From Mallotus nudiflorus (Eukaryota > Streptophyta > Magnoliopsida > Malpighiales > Euphorbiaceae), in contig CANTUR010000166.1 in assembly GCA_947683625.1 (NCBI GenBank), positions 5,845,001 to 5,909,000 on the forward strand: DNA of 64,000 nt, read 5' to 3'. Shown here one piece after another: positions 12,890 through 23,808 of the stretch. Each line of letters begins with the position of its first letter. Positions within the stretch are counted from its first letter, which is position 1. The notes beneath the pieces are model-generated. The model did no database searches. It was not told the origin of the DNA and was given only the letters and a program-made list of their open reading frames with translations. Both the position numbers and the translations under genes were made by a program.

Positions 12890-15800
12890 GTCCATTTTAA
12901 GCACAATTATGCATAACCACTTTATCAAAACCATCCATAAATGCCAATGCAGTCTTATCCATAGGCCTTAACTTTGTACTGCTATACATGAAGTGTGTAG
13001 CATTCAATATAGTGCTCTAACTTAGCTTTGAACTATTACATTATTGGCCCCATGTCTTAATCAGGGTTGCCACAACCATCCATTTGAAGCCTAAGTGTGC
13101 ACACCCACTTTGTTAAATCCATCCATAAATGCCAATGCAGTCTCATCCGTAGGCCCCTAAATTTAGAATGCTACAAACAAAGTGTATAGCACTTATTATA
13201 GGGCTCTGAATTAGCTTTGATCTGATATATTATAGGCTTTATAGTTCAGTCAAGGTTGCCATGACTGTCCATTTGAAGTACAAGTGCGCACGCCAAATTT
13301 ATGAAATCCATCCATAATTGCCAATGCAGTCTCATCCATAGGCCCTTAAACTTGGATTGCTATAGATAAAGTTTGTAATGCCCATTATAGGGCTCTGAGT
13401 TAGCCTCGATTTGATATATTATGGGCCTCATGGTTCAATTGAGGTTTCCATAATAGTCCATTTAAAGCCCAAGTATGCAAGCCCACTTTGTCAAATCCAT
13501 TGATATATGCCAATCCAGTATGATCCTTAGGCCCTTAAATTTGGATTGCTATAAAAAAAATGTGTGGCACTTATTATAGGGCTTTGAGTTAGCTTTGATG
13601 TGATATATTATGGGCTTTTTGGTTCAATCAGTGTTGCTGCGACTGTCCATTTGAAGCACAAGTGTGCATGACCACTTTATGAAATCCATCCATATTTACC
13701 AATGCAATCTCATCCATAGGCCTTAAAATTTGGATTTCTGTAGATAAAGTTTATAGTGCCTATTATAGGGCTCTAACTTAGTCTTGATTTGATATATTAT
13801 AGAACCTATCATTTAATTGGGGTTTCCACGACTGTCCATTTGAAGCCTAAGTGTGCATGCCCACTTTGTCAAATCCATCAATAAATGCCAAAGCGATCTC
13901 ATCCATAGGCCCTTAAATTTGGATTGTGACATACAAAATGTGTAGCACATATTATAGGGCTCTGAGTGAGCTTGATTTGATATATGATAGACTTCGTGGT
14001 TCAATCATGGTTGCCACAACTGTCCATTTGAAGCATAAGTGCATATGCCCACTTTGTGAAATCCATCCATTTTTTCCAATGTAGTCTCATCCATAGCCCT
14101 TTAAATTTGGATTGCTACAGATAAAGTATATAGTGCCCATTATAGTGCTTTGAGTCAACCTTAATTTAATATATTATAGGCCTCATGGTTCAATTAGGGC
14201 TGCCACGATGGTCCATTTGAAGCCTAAGTAGGCACGCCTTCTTTGTCAAATCCATTGATAAATACTAATGCAGTCTTATCCATAGGCCCTAAAATTTGGA
14301 TTGCTATAGATGAAGTGTATAGCACTCAATATAGTGCTTTGACTCAGCTTCAAATTATTACATTATATTCCTCATGGTTCAATCAAGGTTGCCATGACCA
14401 TCCATTAAAAGCCCAAGTGTGCACGCCCACTTTGTCAAATCCATCCATAAATGCTAATGCAATCTTAACTATAGGTCCCTAAATTTGGATTGTTACAAAC
14501 AAAGTGTGTAGTACTTATTATAGGGCTCTGACTTAGCTTTGATTTGATATATTACATGCTTCATGGTTTAATCAGGGTTGCCATGACTTTCCATTTGAAG
14601 CATAAGTGTGCACGCCCAATTTATGAAATCCATCCATAATTGCCAATGCAGTCTCATCCATAGGCCTTTAAATTGGGATTACTACAGATAAAGTTTATAG
14701 TTCCCATTATAGGACTCTGAGTTAGACTTAATTTGATATATTATAGGCCCTATAGTTCAATCGAAGTTACCATGACCGTCCATTTGAAGCCCAAGTACAC
14801 AAGTCGACTTTGTCAAATCCATCCATAAATGCCAATGCAGTCTCATCCGCACGCCCTAAATTTGGATTATTACAAACAAAGTATATAGTACTTATTATAG
14901 GGATTTGAGATAGCTTTAATTTGATACATTATAAGCTTAATGGTTCAATCAGGGTTGCCATGGCTATCCATTTGAAGCATAAGTGTGTGCGCCCAATTTA
15001 TGAAATCCATCTATAATTACCAATGCAGTCTCATCCATAGGCCCTTAAATTTGGATTGCTACTGATAAAGTTTATAGTGAACATTATAGGGCTCTGAGTT
15101 AGCCTCAATTTGACATATTATGGGCCTCATGGTCCAATCAGGCTTGCCATGACTGTCCAATTGAATCCTAAGTATGCAAGCCGACTTTGTTAAATCCATC
15201 AATAAATGCCAATCCAGCCTGATCCTTAGGCCCCTAAATTTGGATTGTTATAAACAAAATGTGTAGTAATTATTATAGGGCTTTGAGTTAGCTTTGATTT
15301 AATATATTATAAGCTTTGTGGTTCAATCGAGGTTACTACGACTGTCTATTTGAAGCAGAAGTGCACATGCCCACTTTGTGAAATCCATCCATATTTACTA
15401 ATGTAGTCTCATCCATAGGCCCTTAAATTTATATTGCTCTAAATAAAGTTTATAGTGCCCATTATAGGGCTTTGAGTTAGTATTGATTTGATATATTATG
15501 GGCCCCATGGTTTAATTAGGGTTGCCATGACCATCCATTTGAAACTTAAGTGTGCTTGCCCACTTTGTCAAATCCATCGATAAATGCCAAAGCAATCTCA
15601 TTTGTAGGCCTTTAAATTTAGATTGCGACAAACAAAATGTGTAGCACATATTATAGGGCTTTGAGTTAGCTTTGATTTGATATAATATGGGCTTTATGGT
15701 TCAATTGGGGCTGCCACGACTATCATTTGAAGCATAAGTGCGCACACCCACTTTATGAAATCCATCCAAATTTTGCAATGTAGTCTCATCCATAGCCCCT

Positions 15801-16018
15801 TAAATTTGGATTGCTACAGATAAAGTTTATAGTGCCCATTATAGGGATTTTAAGTCAACCTTGATTTAATATATTATGGGTCTCATGGTTCAATTAGGGT
15901 TGCCACGATTGTCAATTTGAAGCCCAAGTAGGCACGCCTTCTTTGTCAAATCCATCCATAAATACCAATGCAGTCTCATATGTAGGCCCCTAAATTTGGA
16001 TTGCTACAAAAAAGTGTG
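12890..16018. repeat. Higher-order repeat domain (7-mer), left half
   Basis: Seven diagnostic monomer types recur in fixed order. Starts near the TCCATTTGAAG anchor are: F 12890, G 13078, A 13266, B 13456, C 13645, D 13834, E 14022, F 14212, G 14400, A 14590, B' 14779, A 14968, B 15157, C 15345, D 15533, E 15722, F/G 15911. Markers: A has CCCAATTTATGAAATCC and an ATAATTGCC segment. B has CCAATCCAG and CCTTAGG. C has CCATATTTAC. D has GCCAAAGC and GTAGCACATATT. E has CATAGCCCC or CATAGCCCT. F has AGTAGGCACGCCTTC and an ATTATTACATTAT tail, except that the copy at 12890 lacks the AGTAGGCACGCCTTC head and is assigned by its tail. The F-to-F and G-to-G distances of 1322 bp equal seven monomers. 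The second unit carries an extra A-B' pair (about 1700 bp, nine monomers). Confidence 0.85.
16014..16018. other. Target site duplication, left copy
   Basis: GTGTG directly precedes the 5' LTR start TGTAAACACC. The same GTGTG follows the 3' LTR end at 43016-43020. Removing the element and one copy restores a normal monomer segment (AAAGTGTGTAGCAC), which proves a single insertion into the satellite. Confidence 0.93.
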
Positions 16019-16383
16019 TGTAAACACCCAATTTTGGGATACACTGATAAATAGATGTGATGAAAGCTCCAATGATGAAAATCTAGTTAAATTTGATCTT
16101 CAAAGGTTGATAGTTGAATTTCAGGATTAAACTATAAGGTTTTAGGGATGAAATTATAACTCTCTTTGGACTTATTTATAAAATTTGATTTCTTTCAAGG
16201 ACCTTTTTGTAATTTAATTATATTATTGAAAATTATATTATATTTTAAGTTTTTTAAGGCTTAATTGGTGTATTATCTTTTAGGACCAAAATTGTGTTTT
16301 TTGATTTTATTGTAGTGGTCTTTCAATAATTAATTTAAAAAAATAAAAAATTTGTCAAAACTGATTGGGATTCTGTAATTTCA

Positions 16384-16425
16384 ATTGGATTTATGTAATT
16401 CCAATCAGAATTACATAAATCCAAT
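16384..16425. repeat. 18-bp perfect inverted repeat in U3
   Basis: Two 18-bp arms (16384-16401 and 16408-16425) are exact reverse complements around the loop CAATCA; the core is GGATTTATGTAATTC. The 3' LTR copy near 41125-41165 keeps only a degenerate version. It may be a transcription-factor dyad or a remnant of the short GATC/ATTAC repeats seen elsewhere in the element. Function unknown. Confidence 0.75.
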
Positions 16426-16656
16426 ATAAAATACGTAATGCCGATAAGATTTGCGGAGTAAAAATTGATTTTTTTATTATTTTTCTGATTTCCTATTGGT
16501 TGAATGAGTCAATTTAACATACATGTCAATTTCTCTTTTGTTTGAAGAATTCTCCAGACTTTAAAATCTAATCAATTTGCTTTCTTTTTAAAATTGAAAT
16601 GAGCGAGTCTTTGGGTAACAAAAATCTTAGATTAATGTAGAGACAGTTAGCTCTAG

Positions 16657-16675
16657 CTTGGCTTTATAAGCCAAG
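16657..16675 (+). promoter_or_regulatory. Candidate LTR TATA box in a hairpin
   Basis: CTTGGCTTTATAAGCCAAG is a perfect 8-bp inverted repeat with a 3-nt centre, and TTTATAA spans its centre. The 3' LTR equivalent near 41395-41420 keeps a TTTATAG core but imperfect arms. It lies about 640 bp into the LTR and upstream of a T-rich leader. Promoter function is inferred. Confidence 0.5.
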
Positions 16676-18345
16676 AGAGAAGTCCATAGAGGGGAGATTT
16701 TTTTTATTTTCTTCTCGGGGAGGGCTTCTTCTTTTCTTTAGAATTGTTTTGCTTTCTTTAAAAAAATTGATCCCATATTGAGTTTTAGCCAGGTTTTGGA
16801 AGCATGTAAAACCCTAAGTTTTTAAAGGAAGCCAAAAATCTCACCCACATCCTTTTAATTCTTAAAACCTTAGGAAACTAAAAATTGAATTTTTATAGAC
16901 CAGAGATCAAGAATCAGTCTAAGAAGATCAAACCCAAGACGATGAATATTCCCTTTGAGGAGCATCATCAACATACTTTTCTAAAATCCCTACTCTCCTT
17001 TTATTTTTTATTTTTTTGAGTTTTTTTATTTAGTTGTTTTGTTTTATTTCGATACTGACTTATTTCTTTATTTTATGTTTTTGATTTCTTTGGAATTTTG
17101 ATGAATATGTATGAATGACTGAAGCAAACCTATGAAGAATCCATGGAATGTCATGGACTAATTTATGTAAATCTTGTTTAGGATTTTAGTTTTTTTATTA
17201 TTATGTGTTATTTTATATGTGTTTTTCTCATTGATTTGGTTGATTTGGGCATGTATTAATTTTTATATTCTATATGTAGGTACTGTAATAGTCCCGGTAG
17301 TGGGAAATAATAAAATATTTTATTTTTTGCACTTTAAAATTAATTAGAAACACTAGGTTCACTGGGTAATCTTTTATAAAATTAATGGTGGCTTTATTTA
17401 ATTAGGGTTTGTATGTAATTAAATTAGGTTTTTTTAGAAATCATATGTGAATGTGTTTTGATTTGATTTTACTATGTCTTTTTTTTTTTATGTTTTTAGG
17501 CTTTTTTTATTTATTTTGGGCCCCAAGCCCACATTAAGGCTCAACCCACTTAAGCAATAGGTTTTAAATGGTTTAGGTTTTAATTAATTAACTTAAAATC
17601 AATTTAGGCCCAATTTAGGTTAATTACATTTAGGCCCATTTTTAAATAATAAAATTGACTTAGACTCTAGCCCAACCCAATAAAGCATTTTCTTTTAAAA
17701 ATTAATTAGACTTTAGGCCCATTATAGTTAATTAAAACTTATTTAAATTTAGCTCAGCCCATTTAATTTAATTTTAAAATAAATAGATTTAGGCTCACAT
17801 TTTACTTTAAATACAAATAAGACTTAAGCCCATTAATTGAACTTTTCTTTTTTGTAAACTCAAGCTCATTAAAATGTAGGACCCTTCCCTTTGTCCATTT
17901 CACTTGTAAATAAAATATGTAGATTTAGCTAACTTATGAAATGAAATTAACATAGTTTAGATATAGGGACACTTCCTTTTTTATGCATTTTTTACTTGTA
18001 ATTTTATTAACTTGTTGCCTTTTGGGTTAAATGGATGTTAATTAGGCTTTAATAAAATTGCATGTAATTAGAGAATAAAATAATAATTAATAAAGTAATC
18101 TTAAATGAACACGAGACTAAGAGAAGTTAGTATTCTGTACCCAGAATTTCCTAGTTGTGGTGCTAGCTTTCTTTTAAAGAATTGAGTACCACCTTTCAAT
18201 TTGTCCTAGTTATTACCCTGAGTGATGACTCCTTATCTCCATGCTATGACTTTGTGGCATAGTAGTGTGTTCCCTAGGGCCTTAAGTCCAAATAGTGTCG
18301 TGGTTGCTAAAATATTGGGCACGCACTAAACCCCACCGTCTATAA

Positions 18346-18362
18346 TGGTAACTCCACGGTGG
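18346..18362 (+). other. Primer binding site (candidate)
   Basis: TGGTAACTCCACGGTGG starts within two bases of the 5' LTR end. A tRNA 3' end complement must begin TGG. The sequence resembles the TGGCGACTCCACTGGGGA type site that I recall for Tat-lineage elements, with mutations. The primer tRNA cannot be assigned from this degraded copy. Confidence 0.6.
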
Positions 18363-19202
18363 ATAAGAGATACTGGTTCTACTTGTGTTCTTTAGGACTA
18401 TTTTATTAATTATTATTTTATTTTTGCATTCATTCTACATGTCCCTATTTACTCGATGACATTGGTTTATGATTCCATGATTCCACTAGCTTCATGGGGT
18501 TATAGATTGGCTAACCATCACTCATAGCCTTAACTCAATCCAAGAGAGATTAACGGGCTTATCTGGCCAGAGCCTCTAACCCAAGTCCTTAAGGGGGGGT
18601 AGTCTTCTCTTGAGTTGGTTAAGGAGGCTAGGCCCTTCTAACCTTGGCCTGTGACTCAAGTCCATAATGGAGGGCATTTTGCTAAGGGAACCTTAACTTC
18701 TTACCAGACTCTAACCATATGAAATGGCTTAGCAATATCCCCTAGGATCTCACCTAATTTGCTTGTTGTTTGTATGTTATGAGGTATTTCTATCTATAAA
18801 AGCCCAAGCCCATACTTTTGAAACCCACTTGTGGTGATGAAAATTGGCCTAGACCTTTATACCTAGAAATGTTATTTCCATGCTTTTATTACTTTAAGAA
18901 AGATTTGGCATGCATGTCAGTCCCTGATATCCCCTGTTGATATTAAGACCAAGATAAAAAATCCTAGGAAAAGAGACTCGCCATTGAATACAAGTGTGGG
19001 AGGAATAAGGTTGGAAGGTTTATGCTTGCATGTTGCCTGTTGAATGTTCCCTGATACTTGTTACATGCTACCTGCTTGCTTGCTACTTGTTACATAACAC
19101 TTGCATCATGCATACATGCATAAATGCACTTCATTCATCACGCTAACACCTTGTTTTGCAGCCATCATAGATCCATCTGATACTTCTTGCATTTGGGGAT
19201 GA
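18363..19202 (+). other. Tat element 5' untranslated leader
   Basis: No reading frame is seen. The right end has short imperfect repeats around CTTGTTACATGCTACCTG and CATGCATACATGCATAAATG (about 19045-19120). A pyrimidine-rich TTGTTTTGCAG at 19151-19161 looks like a plant 3' splice site shortly before gag, so a spliced 5' leader is possible but not shown. Confidence 0.6.
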
Positions 19203-19643
19203 AGAGGTGGCAAATTGACCAGAGTTGATTTTTGTCCAAAGTCCATAGCTCAAGACGTTCTTCATAGACTCGAGAGATTAGAGGAGAGTCCTATCAACCT
19301 GCTCTATTTGGAAGCTGAACCAACTCCAACTGAGCATACAAAAATGGAACAACAAGAAAGTGGGAACTCAACCATATAAGACATTAAGGGGGCTCTAATG
19401 GATGACTTGAGGGCTATGATGTAGGATGAACTAAGACATGCCTTATTTGGACTAATGCAACCTACTGCTACTATGTCGCATGCTGTTGTTATTCCACCTA
19501 CTACTATAGATGATTTGCCCATTGCCAATAATGATGGGGAGCAACCTATTGCTAGGAATCCACCTATTGTCAAGGTGAAGGTAGAAGATGTTGAGAACTA
19601 CCTGATAGAAAAAGTGATGGGATTTCCACAAGTATATGGATTC
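19203..19643 (+). pseudogene. Tat gag, N-terminal part (5' of nested insert)
   Basis: A gag-like frame runs from 19203 to the point where the Athila element interrupts it. It reads through a Leu/Glu-rich segment (HRLERLEESPINLLYLEAE), then MDDLRAMM and DELRHALFGLMQPT, a pattern seen at the start of plant Tat gag proteins. It has in-frame stops at 19377 (TAA) and 19422 (TAG). The gag frame is picked up again at 30089 on the far side of the insert. No start codon is certain; ATG at 19344 and 19399 are in frame. Assignment rests on position between leader and gag core rather than on a strong domain. Confidence 0.6.
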
Positions 19644-20937
19644 ATACAAGTATTAATTAAATATCGATTCCACAGAGATTGCAAATTGACTACAATGATA
19701 CTAATTATGTTTGTTTGTTTAAACAACAAAAAAGGGGTATTTTAAATTAAACTAAGACAAAACACAAAAAAAACATAATGAAATAACAATCACTTTAGAG
19801 AGCTAAGGTTCTTATTACCAATTTAACCTTTACTTAAGATCAATTAACTATTAAACCATACCTAACCTTAATCCAATTTGAGGGTTTCTCAAGAATCCTA
19901 AGCTTTCCTCTTAAGATAACCCTATGATTAACCAAGTAAATTGACGTTCTTAGATTTAAAGCTCTCGCCAACTAAGTGTTTGGTTAACCCAGTTTAAGCA
20001 CCAACCCTTAATCAATATTAGTTGTTAAAGTGTTTCTCAACAAAGAAAGCATCTAATAGGTTATTGTTTAAATCTAATACAACCCATCTCTCGATCAAGT
20101 TTTATTGTGTATATTCATTCAAGGGGTGATCAATCCTAAGAAGACATTAAGTTCAACAACAACCAAAGGATCTAGATTAATGGCTTAGGTTTAATTATAA
20201 TTAGCCCATGGTTGAATTGCAACAAGAACCCTAACTAAGAATTTAGCTACTCATGTTAATGGTAAGAGACAAAGAAGAAGAATAAAAGAAAAAAGACATC
20301 ATCATTAAATCAAAATTAAGAATGAATAAACACAATTGAATAGAATAAACCCCTTATTCAATAGGAAGCTTGATGTTCATAAATTCTTATTTTCAAATCT
20401 CCAAAACTAACATAAGCAAGAAAATTCCTTTCTCTCCAAAACTGCTCTAAAAAATGTATATCAAAAAGTGATGAATAATATCTCTCCTTATATATGGTGG
20501 CTACCCTCTTATAAAATCCCAATTACTAGCCCTAGGGTTACAACCATATAAAATCTCCATCTTGCCCTTTATAAGTTAATAATTAAATTTGACTCTGAAT
20601 TTCCCAATCACCAGGTTGCATGAACATGTGCATTTTGCACATGGCTGTGCACATCACTTCTTTAGCATTTTAGCATATCGACCTCCATTGCTTTTTAGGC
20701 CCACTTCAAGTGCCCATGGCTCCCATGTAACCTTCCTCTACTGTTCTTTGACTTCCCTAAATACATAAAAATCAACCAAAAATAAATCAACTAATACATA
20801 AAAATAAATAAACACGTAAGACATGCATTAAGTACTCAACTAAATAAAAACTGAATAAAAGAAATGCAAACTTAACTGAAATTGCATTTTTCCTAACACA
20901 AAGACTACTTAAAGAAATTCATTTTTCACACTCATCA
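19644..20937 (-). repeat. 3' LTR of the Athila element
   Basis: In element orientation it starts TGATGAGTGTGAAAAATG directly after the polypurine tract. Its far end is placed at 19644 from the GATTC/AATTC flank pair; the last bases are not a clean CA, so this edge is uncertain by several bases. The length of about 1.29 kb fits Athila LTRs. It contains a perfect palindrome CATGTGCATTTTGCACATG at 20625-20643. Confidence 0.8.
20625..20643. repeat. Palindrome in Athila LTR
   Basis: CATGTGCA-TTT-TGCACATG has perfect 8-bp arms. Related copies lie in the non-coding spacers of the same element at 23403-23419, 25204-25228, 25260-25278 and 25324-25347. Confidence 0.85.
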
Positions 20938-20953
20938 AACTCCCCCATACTTG
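20938..20953 (-). other. Polypurine tract of the Athila element
   Basis: On the minus strand CAAGTATGGGGGAGTT immediately precedes the LTR start TGATGAG. A purine-rich tract in this position primes plus-strand DNA synthesis in LTR elements. Confidence 0.88.
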
Positions 20954-21801
20954 AATATTTGCTTTTCCTTAAGCAAAACCTAAAAACACATTTGTACCTA
21001 AAGAATCATGCTCATTAACTAGCTTTAACTTGACTAACTACCATAATCTTCCTTTAATAAAAAGTTAAAAAAATCAAAATTTAAAACAGCAACTAATGTT
21101 AAGAATATATTGTTACCGTGTGAAGAGCATACTTTTCTAATGAAAATATGAAAACAAATAATTGACACTCAAGAAAAATAGAAATAAGTAGGAATTGTGA
21201 CAAAAATAAGGAGGCTAAGAAGTTAATCAATCAATGTCTTCCCAATCTCAGCATCCCCCACCTTTCTTGTGTTACTCAGTGTGGAAACCTCCAAAATGGG
21301 TCCTTTGGATACGCTTACTCTTAAAGAGCATTGGGGTAGAAGGAGTATTTAAAAGATTTTTCTTTTCAAATTTAAGCTCCAAACTAGTTAGTTTTATGCT
21401 CCATCTCGTTTCTTGATTTTTTAACCACTCTAAAGTAGCCTCCAACTCCTATGCACAAATAATCATCTAGATTCACTTGTTCAATAGAAAAGTAAGCATT
21501 AATGTTCATTAAAATTTAAAAATTCCTAACCACAAGTTGCTATTCTAATTTAAAAATTTAAAATGATCCATTAAAGGAAGATTAAGGCATTTCTTCAAGA
21601 AAACTAACATTAATGAATAAGGCTCTAAAGGTATTTATGTTGTAAAAAATTCAAGTGTAAGGGCAAGGCATAAACACATAAAAGGGTAAACAAATTTAAA
21701 AAATAAAGCATGTAGACTCTTAAAGTAAAACAAACACACAAGCATACAGTCATTAAAAAAAATAAATAAACAAAAGAAAATTAAAGAACATTATACTCCT
21801 T
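20954..21801 (-). other. Athila 3' spacer, non-coding
   Basis: An A/T-rich stretch between the last ORF1-like gene and the polypurine tract. I see no gene, palindrome copy or tandem repeat in it; the 60-codon plus-strand frame at 21234 has no recognisable content. Confidence 0.6.
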
Positions 21802-23042
21802 TTATTCCGGTGAAACTAGAGGGGGAATATATGGTGTGATTATAATGCACTTTGCAGCTTCATTTATAGCTTTAGATCTTTTTCTTTGAGTAAGGATGTG
21901 AAAGATTTCATTAATTTGAAGTTGCAACCTTTCAACTCTAGATTGACATTGCCTCTCAAACTTCTTTATCTGGTTGGACAAATCCATAACCATATTCCTA
22001 ATCCTATTGTCAAAGATATCCATCTGCTCTTTGATTTTTTTCCATGATACCATCACTCCATTTTTCGGTGTTCCCTCGCTTCCTTGATTGAGCTTCACTC
22101 CCATTATCTCCTTTTTCAGTTGCATTAGGGGGTAAAGGTATTTCACCATGTTGCATTGCCATTTGGCGGATCATGTAGCATCTTCTACATCATGAAACTC
22201 ATTGAATTCGGTGATGATTTCAGCTCACATTAGGTAATCTTCATCAAGGGACTCGTCTTCTAAAGGCTCTAATTTATGTTTGGAAAATTTGAATGGAGTA
22301 GAATACAATGCTAATCCAGTGACAATATGCCCCATTGAGATCAACACCTTCTAGCCTGAACAACATGCCAAATAGAACACAAAACAAAGTATGTACTACA
22401 TACTTTTGTGTTAGTCTTCAAGCACCACAACATGAATAGTTCATTAGGAGAAACCCTAGTACTATCTTTTCTTCCAAAGATTATATGTGCCATGAATTTA
22501 TGCATGATTAAATATGAGTGATCTTTGATCAAACTACTAGTCATTATTTGACCCTCACAAACTTTATCACCTCTAGTGATTTCATGCCAAAAACTACTCA
22601 TATTATAATCCATAGGAGGTTGACAAACACCTCCTTGAGGAAAACTAAAGATTTGAGACATGATTTCATAGTCAAATAAGTATTTTTTCCCAAAGAACCT
22701 ACATGAAAAGATCCCTAGAGGTGCATCTAGAATATTAAATGTAGTGTAAAATTCTATTGTAAGTTCAAAGAATACATCAGATTGGGCTGTAGCCAATTTA
22801 AACCACCCTAATTTATTGCAAAACACATCTATGGTTGCCTTAATCCCCATATTCAATAGTACCTCTTCATCAAAGTATTTTGGCTTGCTAAAATTTCTCT
22901 TGACTAAGGAGCAGAATCTCTTTCCTTCCTCTTCAAAATAAATGCCAAAGAAAGCTTCATAATCATCCCACATGTCCTTAGGCTTGCCCTTACCATCATT
23001 AAGCTTCTTTCCTTCAAATTGTGTCTTTGTTCTAGCCATCAC
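21802..23042 (-). pseudogene. ATHILA ORF1-like gene, downstream copy
   Basis: The reading frame opens at 23042 with MMARTKTQFEGKK and runs 233 codons to 22341. It then continues in another frame (MGHIVTGLALYSTPFKFSK) and, after stops near 22230 and 22180, as a charged coiled-coil-like tail ending at 21802. Recognisable features are FCNKLGWFKLA, FYTTFNILDAP, a FGKKYLFDYEIMSQIFSFP segment, FWHEITRG and HKFMAHIIFGRKDS. This is the pattern of the ATHILA ORF1 / putative plant transposon protein family, whose biochemical role is unknown. It aligns along most of its length with the upstream copy at 24891-23809, so the element carries a diverged tandem duplicate. Position between pol and the 3' LTR is where env-like genes sit in this lineage, but I see no signal peptide or clear membrane segment. 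Confidence 0.75.
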
Positions 23043-23808
23043 AACAATGTTAGTACTAAAATAAAATAATAAAAGAGAATGGAATTAACAAGAACAAAAA
23101 CAAAAGTCAGTAAAGTTTAAATAAGAAAAAGAGTTACGAGAAACAAAATAGTCCAATAAAATAAAAATTTCTCACCCATTAATTTGGGAAGTTTAGCTTA
23201 CTTAGGAAACTAAAATCAACTAAACTCCCAATGGAACAAGGAAACAACATAAAAATAAATAAAATCACAACTAATAAGCTCGTAAAATAAAAAAATTTTA
23301 ATTCCTCCCCCACACTTAAAATATGCAATGTCCTCATTGCAACATTTATAACAGGAAAAATTTGAGGAATTCGACTTGTCCTGTGTATCAGGTCGCATGG
23401 CTGTGTGCAAAATGCACACGGTCGTGCTACCTACTAGCATAGATCTTTTTTTTTATTATTGGTAGGACAAGCCTCCCATATTTATTGCATAATTGGAAGA
23501 AAAAATGAATGGAAAATAAGTTTCTAAAATAAAAATCCTTAATAAAAAACAACTTAGACAAAAACATACTTCAATTCAAAACATGAAACATAACACATAA
23601 CGTTCCACAAAACATCACAATTAAAGGACTGAAAACACATAAAATAAACATTGTTCACACTAGACCTAAACACTTTAAAACAAGGTCTTCATTCCTCCCT
23701 TTCATCCTCAAAAGAGTACTCTTTTGCTGCCATATCTTCATCATGTAAGAATGGCAGCGGGATAAAATTCTGAGAGCTGAAATAGGCGTTAAGGTTATGG
23801 TTAATCAT
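23043..23808 (-). other. Spacer between the two ORF1-like genes
   Basis: Non-coding, A-rich on the plus strand. It holds one palindrome GTGTGCA-AAA-TGCACAC at 23403-23419 within a longer GCATGG...GGTCGTGC context that matches spacer copies near 25.2-25.35 kb. No gene is seen. Confidence 0.6.

Larger units (their letters stand above)
3751..16018. repeat. 189-bp satellite array, central block
   Basis: About 65 tandem monomers of the same satellite, in the same orientation as the left block. From 3751 to about 12.88 kb, neighbouring monomers show no obvious multi-monomer order by eye. From about 12.89 kb they follow a seven-type order, listed separately. Several monomers are truncated, for example near 4790, 6790, 10970, 11490 and 12536. 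The most variable positions are CpG sites of the apparent ancestral monomer (for example CACGACCGTCC and GTGCGCACGCCC), which appear as TG or CA in many copies. That pattern fits decay of methylated cytosines. No gene or RNA is seen. Confidence 0.97.
16019..18344 (+). repeat. 5' LTR of the Tat element
   Basis: Begins TGTAAACACCC and ends TCTATA, which aligns with the TCCACA end of the 3' copy, so the canonical CA has mutated to TA. It contains a long hairpin near 16384, a TATA-bearing hairpin at 16657, and a conserved right part shared with the solo LTR at 1957. It carries about 70 bp (around 17390-17458) that is absent from the 3' LTR. No open frame of note. Confidence 0.93.

Noticed and set aside
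4125..14482. Short open frames in the satellite with wording such as IGVAMTIHLKPKCA, repeated on both strands (also 42936-47124 and 50955-63938)
   Set aside because: They are translations of the 189-bp monomer in register with the repeat, with no conserved start or length. The period of 189 is divisible by three, so frames recur by chance.
1..16018. Regular spacing of repeats suggested a CRISPR-like array
   Set aside because: There are no unique spacers; the whole 189-bp unit repeats, and the sequence is plant nuclear.
19304..19649. Minus-strand ORFs opposite the Tat gag start
   Set aside because: Shadows of the gag frame; no independent features.
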